Source of the DNA: Lycorma delicatula
Taxonomy: Eukaryota > Arthropoda > Insecta > Hemiptera > Fulgoridae
NCBI RefSeq assembly: GCF_047948215.1
Contig: NC_134460.1
Coordinates: 151,332,049 to 151,396,048 of the forward strand
DNA length: 64,000 nt
Direction of reading: 5' to 3'
Shown one piece after another: positions 31,850 through 43,102 of the stretch (positions are counted from its first letter, which is position 1; every line of letters begins with the position of its first letter). Both the position numbers and the translations under genes were made by a program. Under the pieces are notes generated by a model. It searched no databases, was not told where the DNA came from, and worked only from the letters and a program-made list of their open reading frames with translations.

Positions 31850-34094
31850 TATTGCAAATTATTGATGAATAAATATTGTATATATTTCTTTTTTCAGTAC
31901 TGCCGCCAGAACACAAATTCTCACTTAATGTTGATGGTGCCAAAAATATATTTATTTTATTTTATTATTTGAATATTTCAGTGCTGTATCTTTTTTTATC
32001 TATTTAAAATTGTACGTTATCTTTTTATACTATATGTTTTCTTACAGCTTTGAAACACAATCAATTATCTATTCGATATTTGACCTGATTTCATGGAATA
32101 ATTCTGCGTAAATCAAGCATTACAGGTACTGAAATTAATTAGAATTTTCAAGAAAAAACTTTTATAGTCGTACTTTACTCTTGTAGGAACTGAAAATCCA
32201 ATTAACGCATTTACTAGATCCATTCCTGCTTTTCATGAGTTATGAAAATGAATTTTATGCGCGTATCTGGTTGAAGACAGAGAAATATATCTAAGAAAAA
32301 TCTACCCGACTTTTACATCGCGAAGAAAGAAAAAATATTTCAAGTAAGATAGACGACTAATATTACGGTTATTGCAACAGATGCGATAGAGTTGGTCTGA
32401 TACGATACCGTTTTGGTTTGATCACTACGGCAGCCGTCTTTTCTCTCCAATTTATAGATAAAACTAGTGAAAACTAAAAAGGAGGAAAATGCTATGTAAC
32501 GTGATGCTATGACGTCAAGGATAGAGAAAAACCTATCTTAAATATTTATGTTTATTTGAAGATAAAAAGAAGTATTGTGAATGAATTATTCGTTAAAATG
32601 AAAATATTTTTTAAATTTTCATAGTAATTTTATTATTATTGTTACCTCAATTATATTTTTAATTTTATTTAAAGGTCATAACCTTAAATTACACAATCGC
32701 ATTTATTCTAGTAAAAGTTGTTATAAGGTTAAGCTGTCAGATCGAAATCATCAGGTAGAAAATTATGACCTACGTTTTAATAGAGTAAAGCCTAGTTTTG
32801 TCTAGGCTATATTATATATATTTTTAGTTAATTACGTAGTAGGTCAAAATTTAAAATAACGAAGGACATTTTTGTCGAATAAAGACTTTTTATTCATTAC
32901 ATCAATGTAATTACATTTCTTATTGCCATATGGACATTACACATTCGATTTTTATTGTTTAGTCATTCAAAAAATAAATTAAATGTCAACTTATGAAAAT
33001 AAAAAAGTAAGTAAAAAATCATATTCCTTAACGACAATATTACTGATTTTATTGTTTTTAGCAACTTAACGAAATCATCGCATTAATTTGAAAAATTATC
33101 CTCGATTGAAATTATTTTAACTAAATAAGTAACAAATCATACAAAGAACGATGTTTAATTCTTCATATCCGAAGTTATTTTATATTATGAAAGGATGCAT
33201 TCGTAACAATCGACACTTTAAAGGCAGCTTTAAAAATGAGATAAATTGATAAACAGATCGTATTTAAATCTCAAATTCTTATCAAAAGAATTGTTTATAA
33301 AAGGTTGTACGAGACTGTGTATGAAGTTAAAGCTAATTTGGTTTTAGGAAAAATACGAAAATAGGAGAAAAAACTTTAGCGTTTATATAAATTTTAGAAG
33401 ATAAACTGAATAAAAACAAAGCCGTTTAAAAACACTTACAGATCTTGAGAAAGCTCTGGATAATTTAGTACGGAATGGAATGTTTAACAATTTAAAAAAT
33501 AGAAAGGAAGATAAATTAAGCTGCATTATAAAAAAAAGAAATGAAATAAAATATGGCTATGCGTCTTGCTCTTTAATTTTTATTCAAACAAACAGAAATA
33601 ACGGGAAAGGGAATACGAATAGAAACTTATCAGAGCAACGAAGAAGAGAGATGTTATCTGCGTGGGATATATCATGAGAAATAAGTATTAAAAAAACACA
33701 GCCAAAAAAAAAAAAAAAAATATTGCTCTTAATATAGGATAATTACTAATACAGGATAATTAAAGAGCATGCGGGTGACAATTTTGTATACAGTAAAAGT
33801 AGAATATTTAAATTCAAATTACATAAGAATAAAACGTAATAATGAACCAGTATGAAAAGGAGAATGGTCAGGAATTAAATATACAAATACAGTACAATAC
33901 AATACACAAGCAGTTGTAAAACATATAAGGTAATATATAATAAAAGCATTTAATATTAACGGAATAAAATTTCTATATACATAAACGAAGCTTCCTGATA
34001 TGGAATCGTGTAGAACTACGAAAGTTAAAGAATGGATTCTTTTTAAAGGTGGATTAAAGAATACGAAATTAATTATTAAACAACGAATTTTTAG
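31850..34094. other. AT-rich intergenic, nothing recognised
   Basis: There are small hairpins only, for example 'agcctag' / 'ctaggct' at about 32786-32806. No coding motifs. Confidence 0.5.
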
Positions 34095-36510
34095 GCGCGA
34101 CCTTAACAATCAGTTTCCTCGCGACACCGTACGTAGTCACAACAGTGGCGTTCTGCGTTGCCCCATAAACTGGATGAACCGAAGATACTCGAAACTCGGC
34201 CGACTTGCCAACCACTCGGCGTTATGTCGACATGCAGATCCTTAGCTTTATCCTGAAGAACCGCCTTCAGCACAACCGCCTTATCAGCGCCCCCAACTAT
34301 AATACGCAAATCTTCTGCAGGCCCCTTTTTCACTGACAGCGCATTACCTACTTCCTCCGTCGCAACTGTCTCTTTAACTGTCTTGAGCGCCCAGTTGGCT
34401 TAACCATAACAGTACCGCTGTCAACAACCTCCAGAGTGGAATGCTGTGAATGAACTACCTTCCCGTGCTTATCACCAAAGACCTTTGGCAAAACCACCCG
34501 AACCCATTTGTCCAAAAACAAACAACGCCATACGTTCCAGGCATGAGCCAATCGGGCCTCCTGGCAGGAAAAACGGCGGATGTGGGAGTCTCGTCGAATA
34601 TCCCGTCACGGGACGCTAGAACTAGCCCCAATGTGTCGTGGGCATCCTTCGAGGAATCAAATAAAACAAACAAACCCGTCGATCATCAGAGGGACCGACT
34701 ACCCTCCCTAGAATGCGGGAAGTATCCTCCAACACATCCCCCGGCTGGAGCCCGGATCGCCACGACACATAGTCCTGAGGATGAAGCTCCGATAAGTTTA
34801 TAAAACGACAAGTACGGGTCATTACTCTCGAACGATTCCCCACGTACAAGTTTTTTCATGACCCCATTCGGCCAGGGTTTAGCCACCGCCTCGATCAGTT
34901 CCTCACTAAATATGCACCGCTGCAGACTATGACGCGGGTCACCTTTTTTCTGGTAGAGTCTGCGTAGACAGTGCCCGTGTTATCACCTCCACATACGTGG
35001 CCACATCATTCGTATCAGGCGCAGCATTATCCCAAACAACCTTAAATTTCTTGAAATGTAAAGCGGAATCACACAATTTGGCCGAACACCTCTTAATCCG
35101 TGATCCGTATTAGGATTCCGACGAACCTCAGAGTGTAATTCATCAATGAATCAAAGCAATCTTACCATGATACATTGAAAGCGTATTCGGTAGGACAAAA
35201 AGGGCTGTCCCCTCCTCCTCCTCCTTCGAAATCGCACTTCCATCACAGAACTCCATTTGAGCCGACACGTCACGTCTCTGGTCAGCTATGGTCTTCAAGA
35301 CACTCTCCGTAAGTGGCATGGAACCTCTGGCACCAGCTCTCGCAACTTCTTCGAGTCCTTTTCTACATGGAAGAGTCACTCATCCGCCGCTTCAACAAAG
35401 ACTCTTCAACCGGTCGTCCTTTAACATTACCGAATCTGGGGTCCATCCGAGACGTCTGCGACAAGGACGGAAATTCCCACCTCAAATCATCCTCACTGCC
35501 GTCTTCAACCTTCGATAAACTATCGACTGCAGACTCGGTGATCACCACTCCGCGCCTGCTATTTTGTAGACCCGTCCTAGAGCTCATCCTCTCTTAAGCA
35601 ACCGTTTTCCCAGCCGATGCAGATTTACTGCCCCACGTGAAGATCCACTCTTTGACTTCTTACTCCTAGTAGATTGTCCACCCACCGGTCTGAGGCCGAG
35701 TAAGGTCACCGCCTGAACAACTTTGCTCAGAACCAGACATCTCAAAACAAAAAAAAATACAAAATAAATGAACAGAAGTTTTCGTAAAGCATACAAAAAT
35801 GAAATTACCAGGAAAAAGGTCCCTAAACCCACAGAGAGATGTTAAAATAAAATAACAAGCAGTAGTACAAAACAAATTGTGTCTAAAGCGCACCAGAAAA
35901 ATCAAAAAATTCACAAAATAGAAAACGTTTTTGAGGCCGAACATAAACAAACTGCCAACAGCTGATTTAAACAAATCCTTCCTTCCACCAATTTTCGAAG
36001 AAAATCAAGCGAAAAGTACCAAAATACGTAAAGAATAATTATGAAAGTAATAAAATATCTGAAAATACCGTTCACAGACACACAAATGCACTATTTTGGC
36101 GGAAAATTGCTAAAAACCGCATTAAGCCTACGGTGTCTAGGTACGAATTTTGGGCTGACGAAATCATTAAAAATCAAGTCCCAAGCCTCTAAAACGACAC
36201 AAAATAGGTCGGAACGTAACCGAACAGCCGTAAAATTGCCCAAAAGCACCAACTGCGCTAAAGACAGTCAAATATCAAAAAAATAAACGCCCTTGCTCAC
36301 CGTTGCTAAGGGAAGCTTAACCTAGCTAACCCAAGGAGGCTTCGAAAATAAGATATAAATAATACGGAAACCGAAAAAATAAAACGAATAACATAACAAA
36401 AACGTAGGAAACGAACATAAAGCAATAAAACGGAAACATGAACGAAAAAACCAAAAAAATAATAAAAACTGAAAGCGAGTTGTGGCAGACATGTCTAAAC
36501 TCTACGTGGT
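34095..36510 (-). mobile_element. R1-like non-LTR retrotransposon, 5' half, minus strand
   Basis: Read on the minus strand it starts at about 36510 with 'gtttagacatgtctgccaca', comparable to the leader of the element at 5291. A T-rich leader of about 770 bp follows, then a broken ORF1 (35739-34103). The GC-rich element ends abruptly at about 34095 in AT-rich DNA, so ORF2 and the 3' end are missing. It lies next to a SINE1 at 36545. Confidence 0.65.
34103..35739 (-). pseudogene. R1-like ORF1 (gag-like), multiply frameshifted
   Basis: The first Met is at 35739 ('MSGSEQSCSGGDLTRP'). Frames then switch. Segments include 'GGQSTRSKKSKSGSSRG', 'VVITESAVDSLSKVEDGSED', 'GLEEVARAGARGSMPLTE' with 'RRDVSAQMEFCDGSAISKEE' (35379-35143), 'ESFESNDPYLSFYKLIG' (34886-34686) and, last, 'DLRIIVGGADKAVVLKAV' (34333-34103). 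Acidic, Ser-rich N-terminal and folded C-terminal parts fit an R1-clade ORF1. The CCHC knuckles expected at the C-terminus are not reached before truncation. Most GC-rich ORFs on the opposite strand here are shadows of this. Confidence 0.55.
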
Positions 36511-36544
36511 TTCGGCTGTTTTCAGCCTTTTAAGGTTATTATTT

Positions 36545-36652
36545 TTTTTTTAATCTCCTGGTCTGCAGTTAAGTTTTTTTGCAGAGGATGAGATGAATGC
36601 TTTGTAGCGTTTGTGAAAAATGACATGCCTGACCGGTTCGATTACCATATTT
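36545..36652 (-). repeat. SINE1, minus orientation
   Basis: Minus-strand B-box remnant 'gaaccggtcaggcatgtca', body 'acgctacaaagcattcatct', tail 'catcctctgc' and a poly(A) end (T-run at about 36541-36552). The tRNA-like head upstream of the B-box is truncated. Confidence 0.75.
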
Positions 36653-36723
36653 AAACTTAACGAAGTTGTTATAATATTACACAACAAATTTCGTTCTTAA
36701 ATAAACTGTCTCCCGCTCAAAAA

Positions 36724-36751
36724 TATTATTATTATTATTATTATTATTAAT
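36724..36751. repeat. (TTA)n microsatellite
   Basis: Nine or so TTA/ATT trinucleotides in a row. Confidence 0.9.
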
Positions 36752-37567
36752 ACAGTATGTTTTGTCATACATTCTGATTGCAGTATTATTCTAGCCAGAA
36801 AAAAAGAAGAAAATATGCTTAGTTCGCGTTCTAAATACTTATGATTTTGCTCACGATTAGGCCAACATTCCTTTCCTCAAAAAAATTAATTGTGTTAGCA
36901 AGAACATAGAAATGTATGCTAATCGTAACTTTTATTATTATCTTTTTAATTTAAAAGAAATCAAATATTTTGCATAAATGTACATTTTATAAAACTTTGA
37001 AAAGTTGTATCTTATTTATAAAACACATGACATCCTATTTTATTTACTTTTATGACCTCGTAACATTTTGGAAAAGAAAGCAGAAGAAATACCACTTTGT
37101 AGATCAGCGGAATTAGATGTTTATAAGTACATTTTAAAAGACAATGCGATCGATAAATAGATATTTTCTTTCGGTTTTACTTTTTAATATTAAGGAATTT
37201 GTGTTGAGGATAAAAAAAATGATGATGTAGTCAATTCAGAACCGGTTGTAAATTATAAATAAATATTATTCACCTTCTGAATGTAAATAAAAGTGTAATC
37301 ACGAATGAAATCCGAAAAGTGAATCTGCTCGGAAAAGAAATTATCAAATTTAGTACAAGCGTGAGAAGTGCCTGAATTACCATCTAAATTATGCAACGTT
37401 AACCTCCAGCATAATTTAATAACTATAAAAATAATAAAAAAGAAATACATTTTTTTTTTAATTTGCATTTTCAATTTTTTAATTAATTTAACGATCAAAG
37501 TTGCAAGCGATTGTAAACATTTAAGTTCGATTAAATGTCACAAACTATAAAACGTTTGATGAAAATT
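36752..37567. other. AT-rich intergenic, nothing recognised
   Basis: No coding motifs. It ends with the left copy of the target duplication of the RTE-like insertion. Confidence 0.5.
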
Positions 37568-37581
37568 ATACATTTATTATT

Positions 37582-38244
37582 TAATGAAATGTAGTAGAAA
37601 TAACAAAGATGGACCACTGAATGTGAAAATAGGAGGAGAAAAGATTATGGAGGTAGAAGAATTTTGTTATTTGGGAAGTAAAATTACTAAAGATGGACGA
37701 AGCAGGAGCGATAAAAAATGCCGAATAGCACAAGCTAAACGAGCCTTCAGTAAGAAATATAATTTGTTTACATCAAAAATGAATTTAAATCTCGGGAAAA
37801 GATTTTTGAAAGTGTATGTTTGGAGTGTCGCTTTATATGGAAGTGAAACTTGGACGATCGGAGTATCTGAGAAGAAAAGATTAGAAGCTTTTGAAATGTG
37901 GTGCTATAGGAGAATGTTAAAAATCAGATGGGTGGATAAAGTGACAAATGAAGAGGTATTGCGGCAAATAGATGAAGAAAGAAGCATTTGGAAGAATATA
38001 GTTAAAAGAAGAGACAGACTTATAGGCCAAATACTAAGGCATCCTGGAATAGTCGCTTTAATATTGGAAGGACAGGTAGAAGGGAAAAATTGTGTAGGCA
38101 GGCCACATTTGGAGTATGTAAAACAAATTGTTGGGGATGTAGGATGTAGAGGGTATACTGAAATGAAACGACTAGCACTAGATAGGGAATCTTGGAGAGC
38201 TGCATCAAACCAGTCAAATGACTGAAGACAAAAAAAAAAAAAAA
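37582..38244 (+). mobile_element. RTE-like LINE copy 2, 5'-truncated, young
   Basis: Its 3' end 'caaatgactgaagac' plus about 17 A is the same as copy 1. The 10-bp repeat ATACATTTAT at 37568-37577 and 38245-38254 is the target duplication; a few extra bases separate the left copy from LINE sequence. Truncation falls within the reverse transcriptase, just after its FADD block. The preserved tail, duplication and open frame indicate a recent insertion. Confidence 0.9.
37584..38225 (+). CDS. RTE-like ORF2 C-terminal fragment, open frame
   Basis: 213 codons without a stop, from an internal Met to the natural ORF2 stop just before poly(A). It starts at 'MKCSRNNKDG', which follows 'KTKV' in copy 1, so the reverse transcriptase catalytic blocks are missing. 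Motifs are 'VEEFCYLGSK', 'YGSETWTIGVSEKKRLEAF', 'RMLKIRWVDKVTNEEVL' and 'RESWRAASNQSND'. Only about nine residue differences separate it from the matching part of copy 1 in my manual comparison. It cannot encode an active enzyme because the catalytic core is gone; the frame is open because the copy is young. Confidence 0.85.
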   Translation: MKCSRNNKDGPLNVKIGGEKIMEVEEFCYLGSKITKDGRSRSDKKCRIAQAKRAFSKKYNLFTSKMNLNLGKRFLKVYVWSVALYGSETWTIGVSEKKRLEAFEMWCYRRMLKIRWVDKVTNEEVLRQIDEERSIWKNIVKRRDRLIGQILRHPGIVALILEGQVEGKNCVGRPHLEYVKQIVGDVGCRGYTEMKRLALDRESWRAASNQSND

Positions 38245-38344
38245 ATACATTTATCATAATTATTTTTCAACCAATTTTTTCCAGATGCTGCCAGATATGG
38301 GTACGTGTGTGTACAGGCAAATGGAAATACTGCTACCGACTTGC

Positions 38345-38790
38345 CAGACCTGTAGCTGCAAATTTAAGCGTAAATGTACCGATAAACATGCAAACCTAAA
38401 TAGACTCAGGTCGACCGCTCATTTGAAACCCGACGACCAAAGAACACCGGTATCCACAGTCTAGTATTCGAACCTTTCTAGTAAAGCCAGCTATTTTTAC
38501 ACGGACTTGAATACTAAATCGTAAATACCGGTGTTCTTTGGTAGTCTTGTTTCAATTAACCACAGGTCAAAGGAACGGTCGAACTAAGACTGTACAAGAC
38601 TACACTTCATTTACACTCATACATATCATCCTCATTCATCCTCTGAAGTATTATCTAAACGGTAGTTATCGGAGGCTAACACAGGAAAAAGAAAGAGAGT
38701 ACTCGAACCTTAGAAATCTCTACTTCAAAGTCAGCTGATTTCGTGATAACGAGTTTAACCACTAGAATAAGTCGGCAGGTCATAATTACT
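38345..38790 (-). repeat. SINE2 copy with a second SINE2 inserted in opposite orientation
   Basis: The outer, minus-strand copy is seen at 38345-38476 and 38698-38785 (head 'ccgacttattctagtggtta' on the minus strand). Inside, 38477-38697 is a plus-strand SINE2, 5'-truncated, starting 'tctagtaaagccag' and ending in the shared tail plus 'aaaaagaaagag'. A 14-bp near-perfect duplication (AGTA[T/C]TCGAACCTT at 38463-38476 and 38698-38711) flanks the inner copy. Confidence 0.75.
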
Positions 38791-40134
38791 TGTTTCGTTT
38801 ATATACAATTTAATTTATTCTCTCATTTTTTAGCAGGTTACCAAATATTTTTACACATGTATTATGGGTACAATTTCAGTAATTTTTCCATTAAACTATT
38901 GAAAATGATTAAATTTGTAAAAAAGCTTCAAAATTTATCTCTTTAAAAATTATTTGGGCTAATAAGGTTCAATCAAATTTATATATGTGCTTTTTTGTAG
39001 AATATACATTTCTACCTTTTTTGTAAAATTTTACAAAAAAAAAATAAATAAATCACCATTTTTATGCATATATATTTTACATTTTAAAAGTATTATTATC
39101 AGTCGGATTTCATATCGACGAAATGGTGCTGAAGTTTTTAATAAAAAAAAAAAAAAAACTAATATGTTGTATAGAATACTATATGAGTATATAAAATGCA
39201 GTAAAATAAATTGTGACAGTTTAATGTAAAGAAAAAATTAGGTACGGAAAATATAAAATAAAAACGAAGTAGATACAATTATTACCCGGTGAATAAAAAA
39301 ATAACATAAAAAAAATTTACAACACAAAACGAAGTAATAAAAAACATAAATTATAAAAGTACATTAAACATAACGTTTGTCAACTCCTCAAATTTATCTG
39401 TAAAAAAAACATTTTTATATCGCATTTGATATATTAACTTAGAACGTTTAGAAAAATTAATCTCAAAATAATATTATCATTGACTTTAATCAGTATTCAT
39501 TCTTGTAATAAATAATAATATATATTTGCTTAAAAGTCAATCACAACGGCTTTTCCAGTATTACTTTCCCGCGTATGCAGTTATAGATATAACGGGAAAG
39601 TATACTATAGATCAAAAGAAATCTAAAACAATTGGAGTTTTTGAATTTTGGGACTTAAGGAGATATTAAATAAAATTTAACAGATAAAAAATTAAATAAA
39701 TTGTAAATAATCCGCGTAAAAAATTTTGCATTCCACCATTCCCAAATTAAAATACTCTATTTTTGTCATACGGACTTTTTGAACTGTATTCGGTTTTATA
39801 ACTTTAAATCCCGATGATCGATTTTCTTCATACTTGGTTCAGACTAGTGTTATCTTCGGGGGGAATGAATGTATTAAATTTTGCAAAAATCGGAAAATAG
39901 GGTTGGGTGGGGGGGGGGTGTTTTGGCCGGAATAAGATTTGAAATCTTTACTGAAGCGCTTAAAAAAAAAGTTTACTTACAAAAGTTAATGTTTTTTATC
40001 GATAACACAAAATACCAAATTTTATTTCATATTCATCTCCTGCCCAAAATATTAATTTATATATTTTAGCTACATCATGCTTCAGAAAAGGAGTTAATGG
40101 AAGTTTTTTGTATCTATATTATTATCCACATTAT
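38791..40134. other. AT-rich intergenic, with an R-type end
   Basis: At 39558-39600 'tactttcccg' and 'cgggaaagta' face each other across about 22 bp; the same sequence marks the ends of repeat R. A G-run at 39905-39918 is the only GC island. No coding motifs. Confidence 0.5.
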
Positions 40135-40255
40135 TCACATCAATAGGCCTTCAAGTCAATATACATTTTTATGGACATCCTACTTCCAGGTCTGCGGTGA
40201 CAAAAAATACTTTTTTATTAAATTTATTTTAAATTTAAAACTCTATCGCCGGTTA
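40135..40255 (+). repeat. Local direct duplication, unit 1
   Basis: 'catcctacttccaggtctgc' through 'aaaactctatcg' aligns with 40965-41060. The units are about 800 bp apart. Confidence 0.6.
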
Positions 40256-40924
40256 CCCGTTGACTTTTTAAACAATTTTAAAAAGTTATTTTTTTAAATC
40301 TATTACCACCACTTAAGGATTATTTTCTTAAACATTAATTTTACCAGAATGCTTCCCCTTGAGTGTGAGACCCCCAAAACGAAAAACAGTTTTTCTTTTT
40401 AACTTCTTTCAAGTTAAAGGATTAATGCAATTCATTGCCGGATTTATTATAATTTCCAGCAAGAAAAAATTCTTCTACAATTTGCTACATATATACACAT
40501 TTACTCGTAAAGAACAGATTCACATTAAGTACTTGAGAGTGATTCAAAATGGACTACATTAAAGAAATATAATATTTTTTTAATTTCAGGTATATAAGTT
40601 TTACCCATGTTTTACAATATTTCTAAAAAATGTGAGAAATAAATGTCTTAGTAGATAGTATAAAACCTAATTATTATTGGGTTTAGTTTTAAGGATATAA
40701 ATAAAAATTATTCCATATTGGGTCATTTTAAAACAAAACTTACCAGTAATTTTTCAAATTAAGACCATTTTTGTGTAATTAAATATGACTGAAAGATTTA
40801 AAAAAAGCATTTACCTAATAAATAAGTTTTTTTTTAATCTTTGTGGAAAAAACTAATAGTGTTTTACAATTTTACTAAAATAGATGATATTTTATAGAGT
40901 GTAAAGAGTTTGAGTTAACAATTT

Positions 40925-41060
40925 AAAGGTAAAAAGCTTATTATTCCTATTATTTATACAATTTTTCCCATCCTATTCCTAGGTCTGTGGTGACAAAATA
41001 TATATATATTTTTTTAACTTATTTTAAATTGAAATCCATATCACTACATTTAAAATGTAA
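40925..41060 (+). repeat. Local direct duplication, unit 2
   Basis: 'catcctattcctaggtctgt' 'ggtgacaaaa' matches unit 1 at 40135, with an expanded TA tract. Confidence 0.6.
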
Positions 41061-41189
41061 AAATATTAATTTTTTTTATAGCTTTTATTATTGAGCTTTT
41101 CTTGAAAAAAAAAAAAAACAAAAGTTTTTTCCCATACTAAACATTGTTTATTTAGAATTGTGGTTACGTTTGTTTTTTTTTTTGGTTTA

Positions 41190-41266
41190 TGATAAATATC
41201 GCCACATAACTTGAAGCTTTAGCGTATGAAAATGCCACGCCTCACCGGGATTCGAACCCGGGTAAA
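41190..41266 (-). repeat. SINE1 fragment, minus orientation
   Basis: Minus-strand B-box 'gggttcgaatcccggt' followed by 'aggcgtggcattttcatacg', the SINE1 body. The tail is degraded and the head is truncated. Confidence 0.65.
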
Positions 41267-41285
41267 AGTTATGTTTTATCTTACT

Positions 41286-41318
<33 letters not shown>

Positions 41319-41641
41319 TCGTATAATATCAGCGTATAATGTAAAAAGATTAATTATTAAAAATTAATAATTTTTTCGTTATTTCCAGTTAAAGCTTTAG
41401 TAGAAATTTCAGATTTTTTGCGAATATTATTATACATATATTTTTTATATATAAATAAAATAATAATAAAAAAAAACTTAGTGATAATATTTTTTTCCTA
41501 TGCTATATTATCGATTGTTTTTTTAATAGTTTAAATTATTTTTATTATAATAAAAATCTTTTGAACAAATAGAGAAATATTTTGCAAAAACTGAAATGGA
41601 AAAAAGAAAAACCAAGTAAATATTAGTAAATAATTTATTAA

Positions 41642-41650
41642 AGCGCGCGC

Positions 41651-41702
<52 letters not shown>
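41642..41702. repeat. (CA)n microsatellite with CG start
   Basis: 'gcgcgcgac' is followed by about 27 CA units. A GC/GT stretch at about 41752-41772 follows. Alternating purine-pyrimidine tracts such as these can adopt Z-DNA. Confidence 0.95.
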
Positions 41703-41705
<3 letters not shown>

Positions 41706-41959
41706 TATAATTTTGTTGTGGGTATGTGTACAAATATATATATATTTACTGTGTGTGTATGCGTGCGCGCACGCGTTTGTGAATATAAGAAATGCAAGTG
41801 GAGACGAGATAGATTTGAAGTAGGTTACTTGATCACTGTAACAAAGAAGAGAATCGGTCGAAAAAATGCTTTACTGTAAACAGCATTTAATAAATAACCT
41901 GATACTGTCTATGGGAGGGGAGAAGGCAATGGTAATTACGTTATGTGATGTCGGTATAG

Positions 41960-42338
41960 AAAGGTTTACAGGTTACAGATGAGCGCGTGGAAATGTTTTC
42001 TGCATACGTGACGTAATATCTGTTAAACGTAGTCACGCAGGTTTTCATCCGCACCAACAGCATTCAGTCAGCTGATATTAATCTGCCTAACATAACATTA
42101 GTAACAGACTAGTCTCTGACCGCTGTTCGTACGAGTGGAGAGACAGTAGCACTAACTGAATGTAACTAGTCGGATCGTTCGCGCTGCTGCTCTACTCGAC
42201 ACCGAAACCGGGTGAATTATCACGAACGGATCGGTTATATCGTATTGCAATACGCTTCACCGGTTCGGTTCTAAATTATAGTTAACTCTTTATTTAAAAA
42301 AAAAAATATCTAAAAGTAATAATATATACCTGATACAC
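41960..42338 (+). promoter_or_regulatory. Likely promoter and 5' UTR of a secreted-protein gene
   Basis: About 330 bp that is notably less AT-rich and has many CpG, in a very AT-rich neighbourhood. A CRE-like 'gtgacgtaat' lies at about 42009 and an arthropod initiator match 'ttcagtcag' at about 42065, which would give a 5' UTR near 270 nt. It directly precedes the signal-peptide exon. No TATA box is obvious. Confidence 0.4.
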
Positions 42339-42417
42339 ATGGATACCAGTACAGTAGGATTTTACTTGACGTTTGGCATTTTGGTTTGGTTAACCGCAAA
42401 GACAACAGCGCGTCCAG
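42339..42417 (+). CDS. First coding exon with signal peptide, partial gene
   Basis: The ATG at 42339 opens 26 codons plus one base: a short polar start 'MDTSTVG', a hydrophobic core 'FYLTFGILVWL' and a polar region 'TAKTTARPG' fitting a signal-peptide cleavage zone. The exon ends CCAG|GTAAGA at 42417/42418, a near-consensus splice donor in phase 1. This pattern is typical of a secreted protein or neuropeptide precursor whose mature part is in later exons. I found no convincing downstream exon on the plus strand within the window, so the intron is long or the rest lies beyond 64 kb. The product is not identified. The CpG-containing region just upstream supports a real gene start. Confidence 0.55.
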
Positions 42418-42721
42418 GTAAGAAATTTAACGTTACAGTTCATCGGTAAATACCGTTTGAATATTTCTTTGTTTTTATATTTAGTAATTATTATAGATCG
42501 AAAATAATAGTATACTGGTGTTATAAATTAAAATTTATTTATACAAAACATATAATTTACGAATAAATATATTTTTTATAAATATTTTAAAAACGTGTTA
42601 ACGACGAATAAAAAAAATTGTAATTTAAAAAGTAATTATTCAAGCTCCGGTAAACATTTATTTTGTTGTGAAAAAAAATGAACTTTAAATATAATTTAAT
42701 GTACGCTAAATAAATACATAT

Positions 42722-42790
42722 TAGTACAGCGGTAGCGGACTTCTCTGCTACACCGAATTTCCCGGGTTCATTCTCGGTTAAGGTCAGGAA
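42722..42790 (+). repeat. tRNA-derived SINE fragment
   Basis: 'agcggtagcggacttctctg' resembles an A-box domain and 'gggttcattctcg' a B-box, followed by 'taaggtcagg' like the SINE1 body. Confidence 0.5.
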
Positions 42791-43058
42791 AATTTATAAA
42801 CTACGATCCAATTTATACTAGTCGCTAACAGTCTTAGTAATTTGATAAGAAAACTATTTAACAATTTAAACAGATTTCAATTTATTTAATACTACAAAAT
42901 TCTTCAGTTATTGTAGTAAACCAACAAATTAATTATTTATTAATTACTGAATCTATTAAATTTATGATATAGCAAAGTTGGAATATTGATTGAAACATTT
43001 AAAAATTATTTTTTTAATAAACGAAAATAAATTTTCATACTTCTTTCAATATTAAAAT

Positions 43059-43062
<4 letters not shown>

Positions 43063-43100
<38 letters not shown>
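43063..43100. repeat. (TA)n microsatellite
   Basis: Uninterrupted TA run of about 38 bp. Confidence 0.95.

Positions 43101-43102
<2 letters not shown>

Noticed and set aside
34000..35597. Several plus-strand ORFs of 67-117 codons
   Set aside because: They are antisense shadows of the minus-strand R1-like ORF1 in GC-richer DNA.
37904..38257. Minus-strand ORFs over the RTE-like copy
   Set aside because: They are antisense to the open ORF2 fragment at 37584-38225; the same holds for plus-strand ORFs over 11818-13169.
39900..39920. G-run as a possible G-quadruplex
   Set aside because: It is essentially a single G tract; four separated G tracts are not present.
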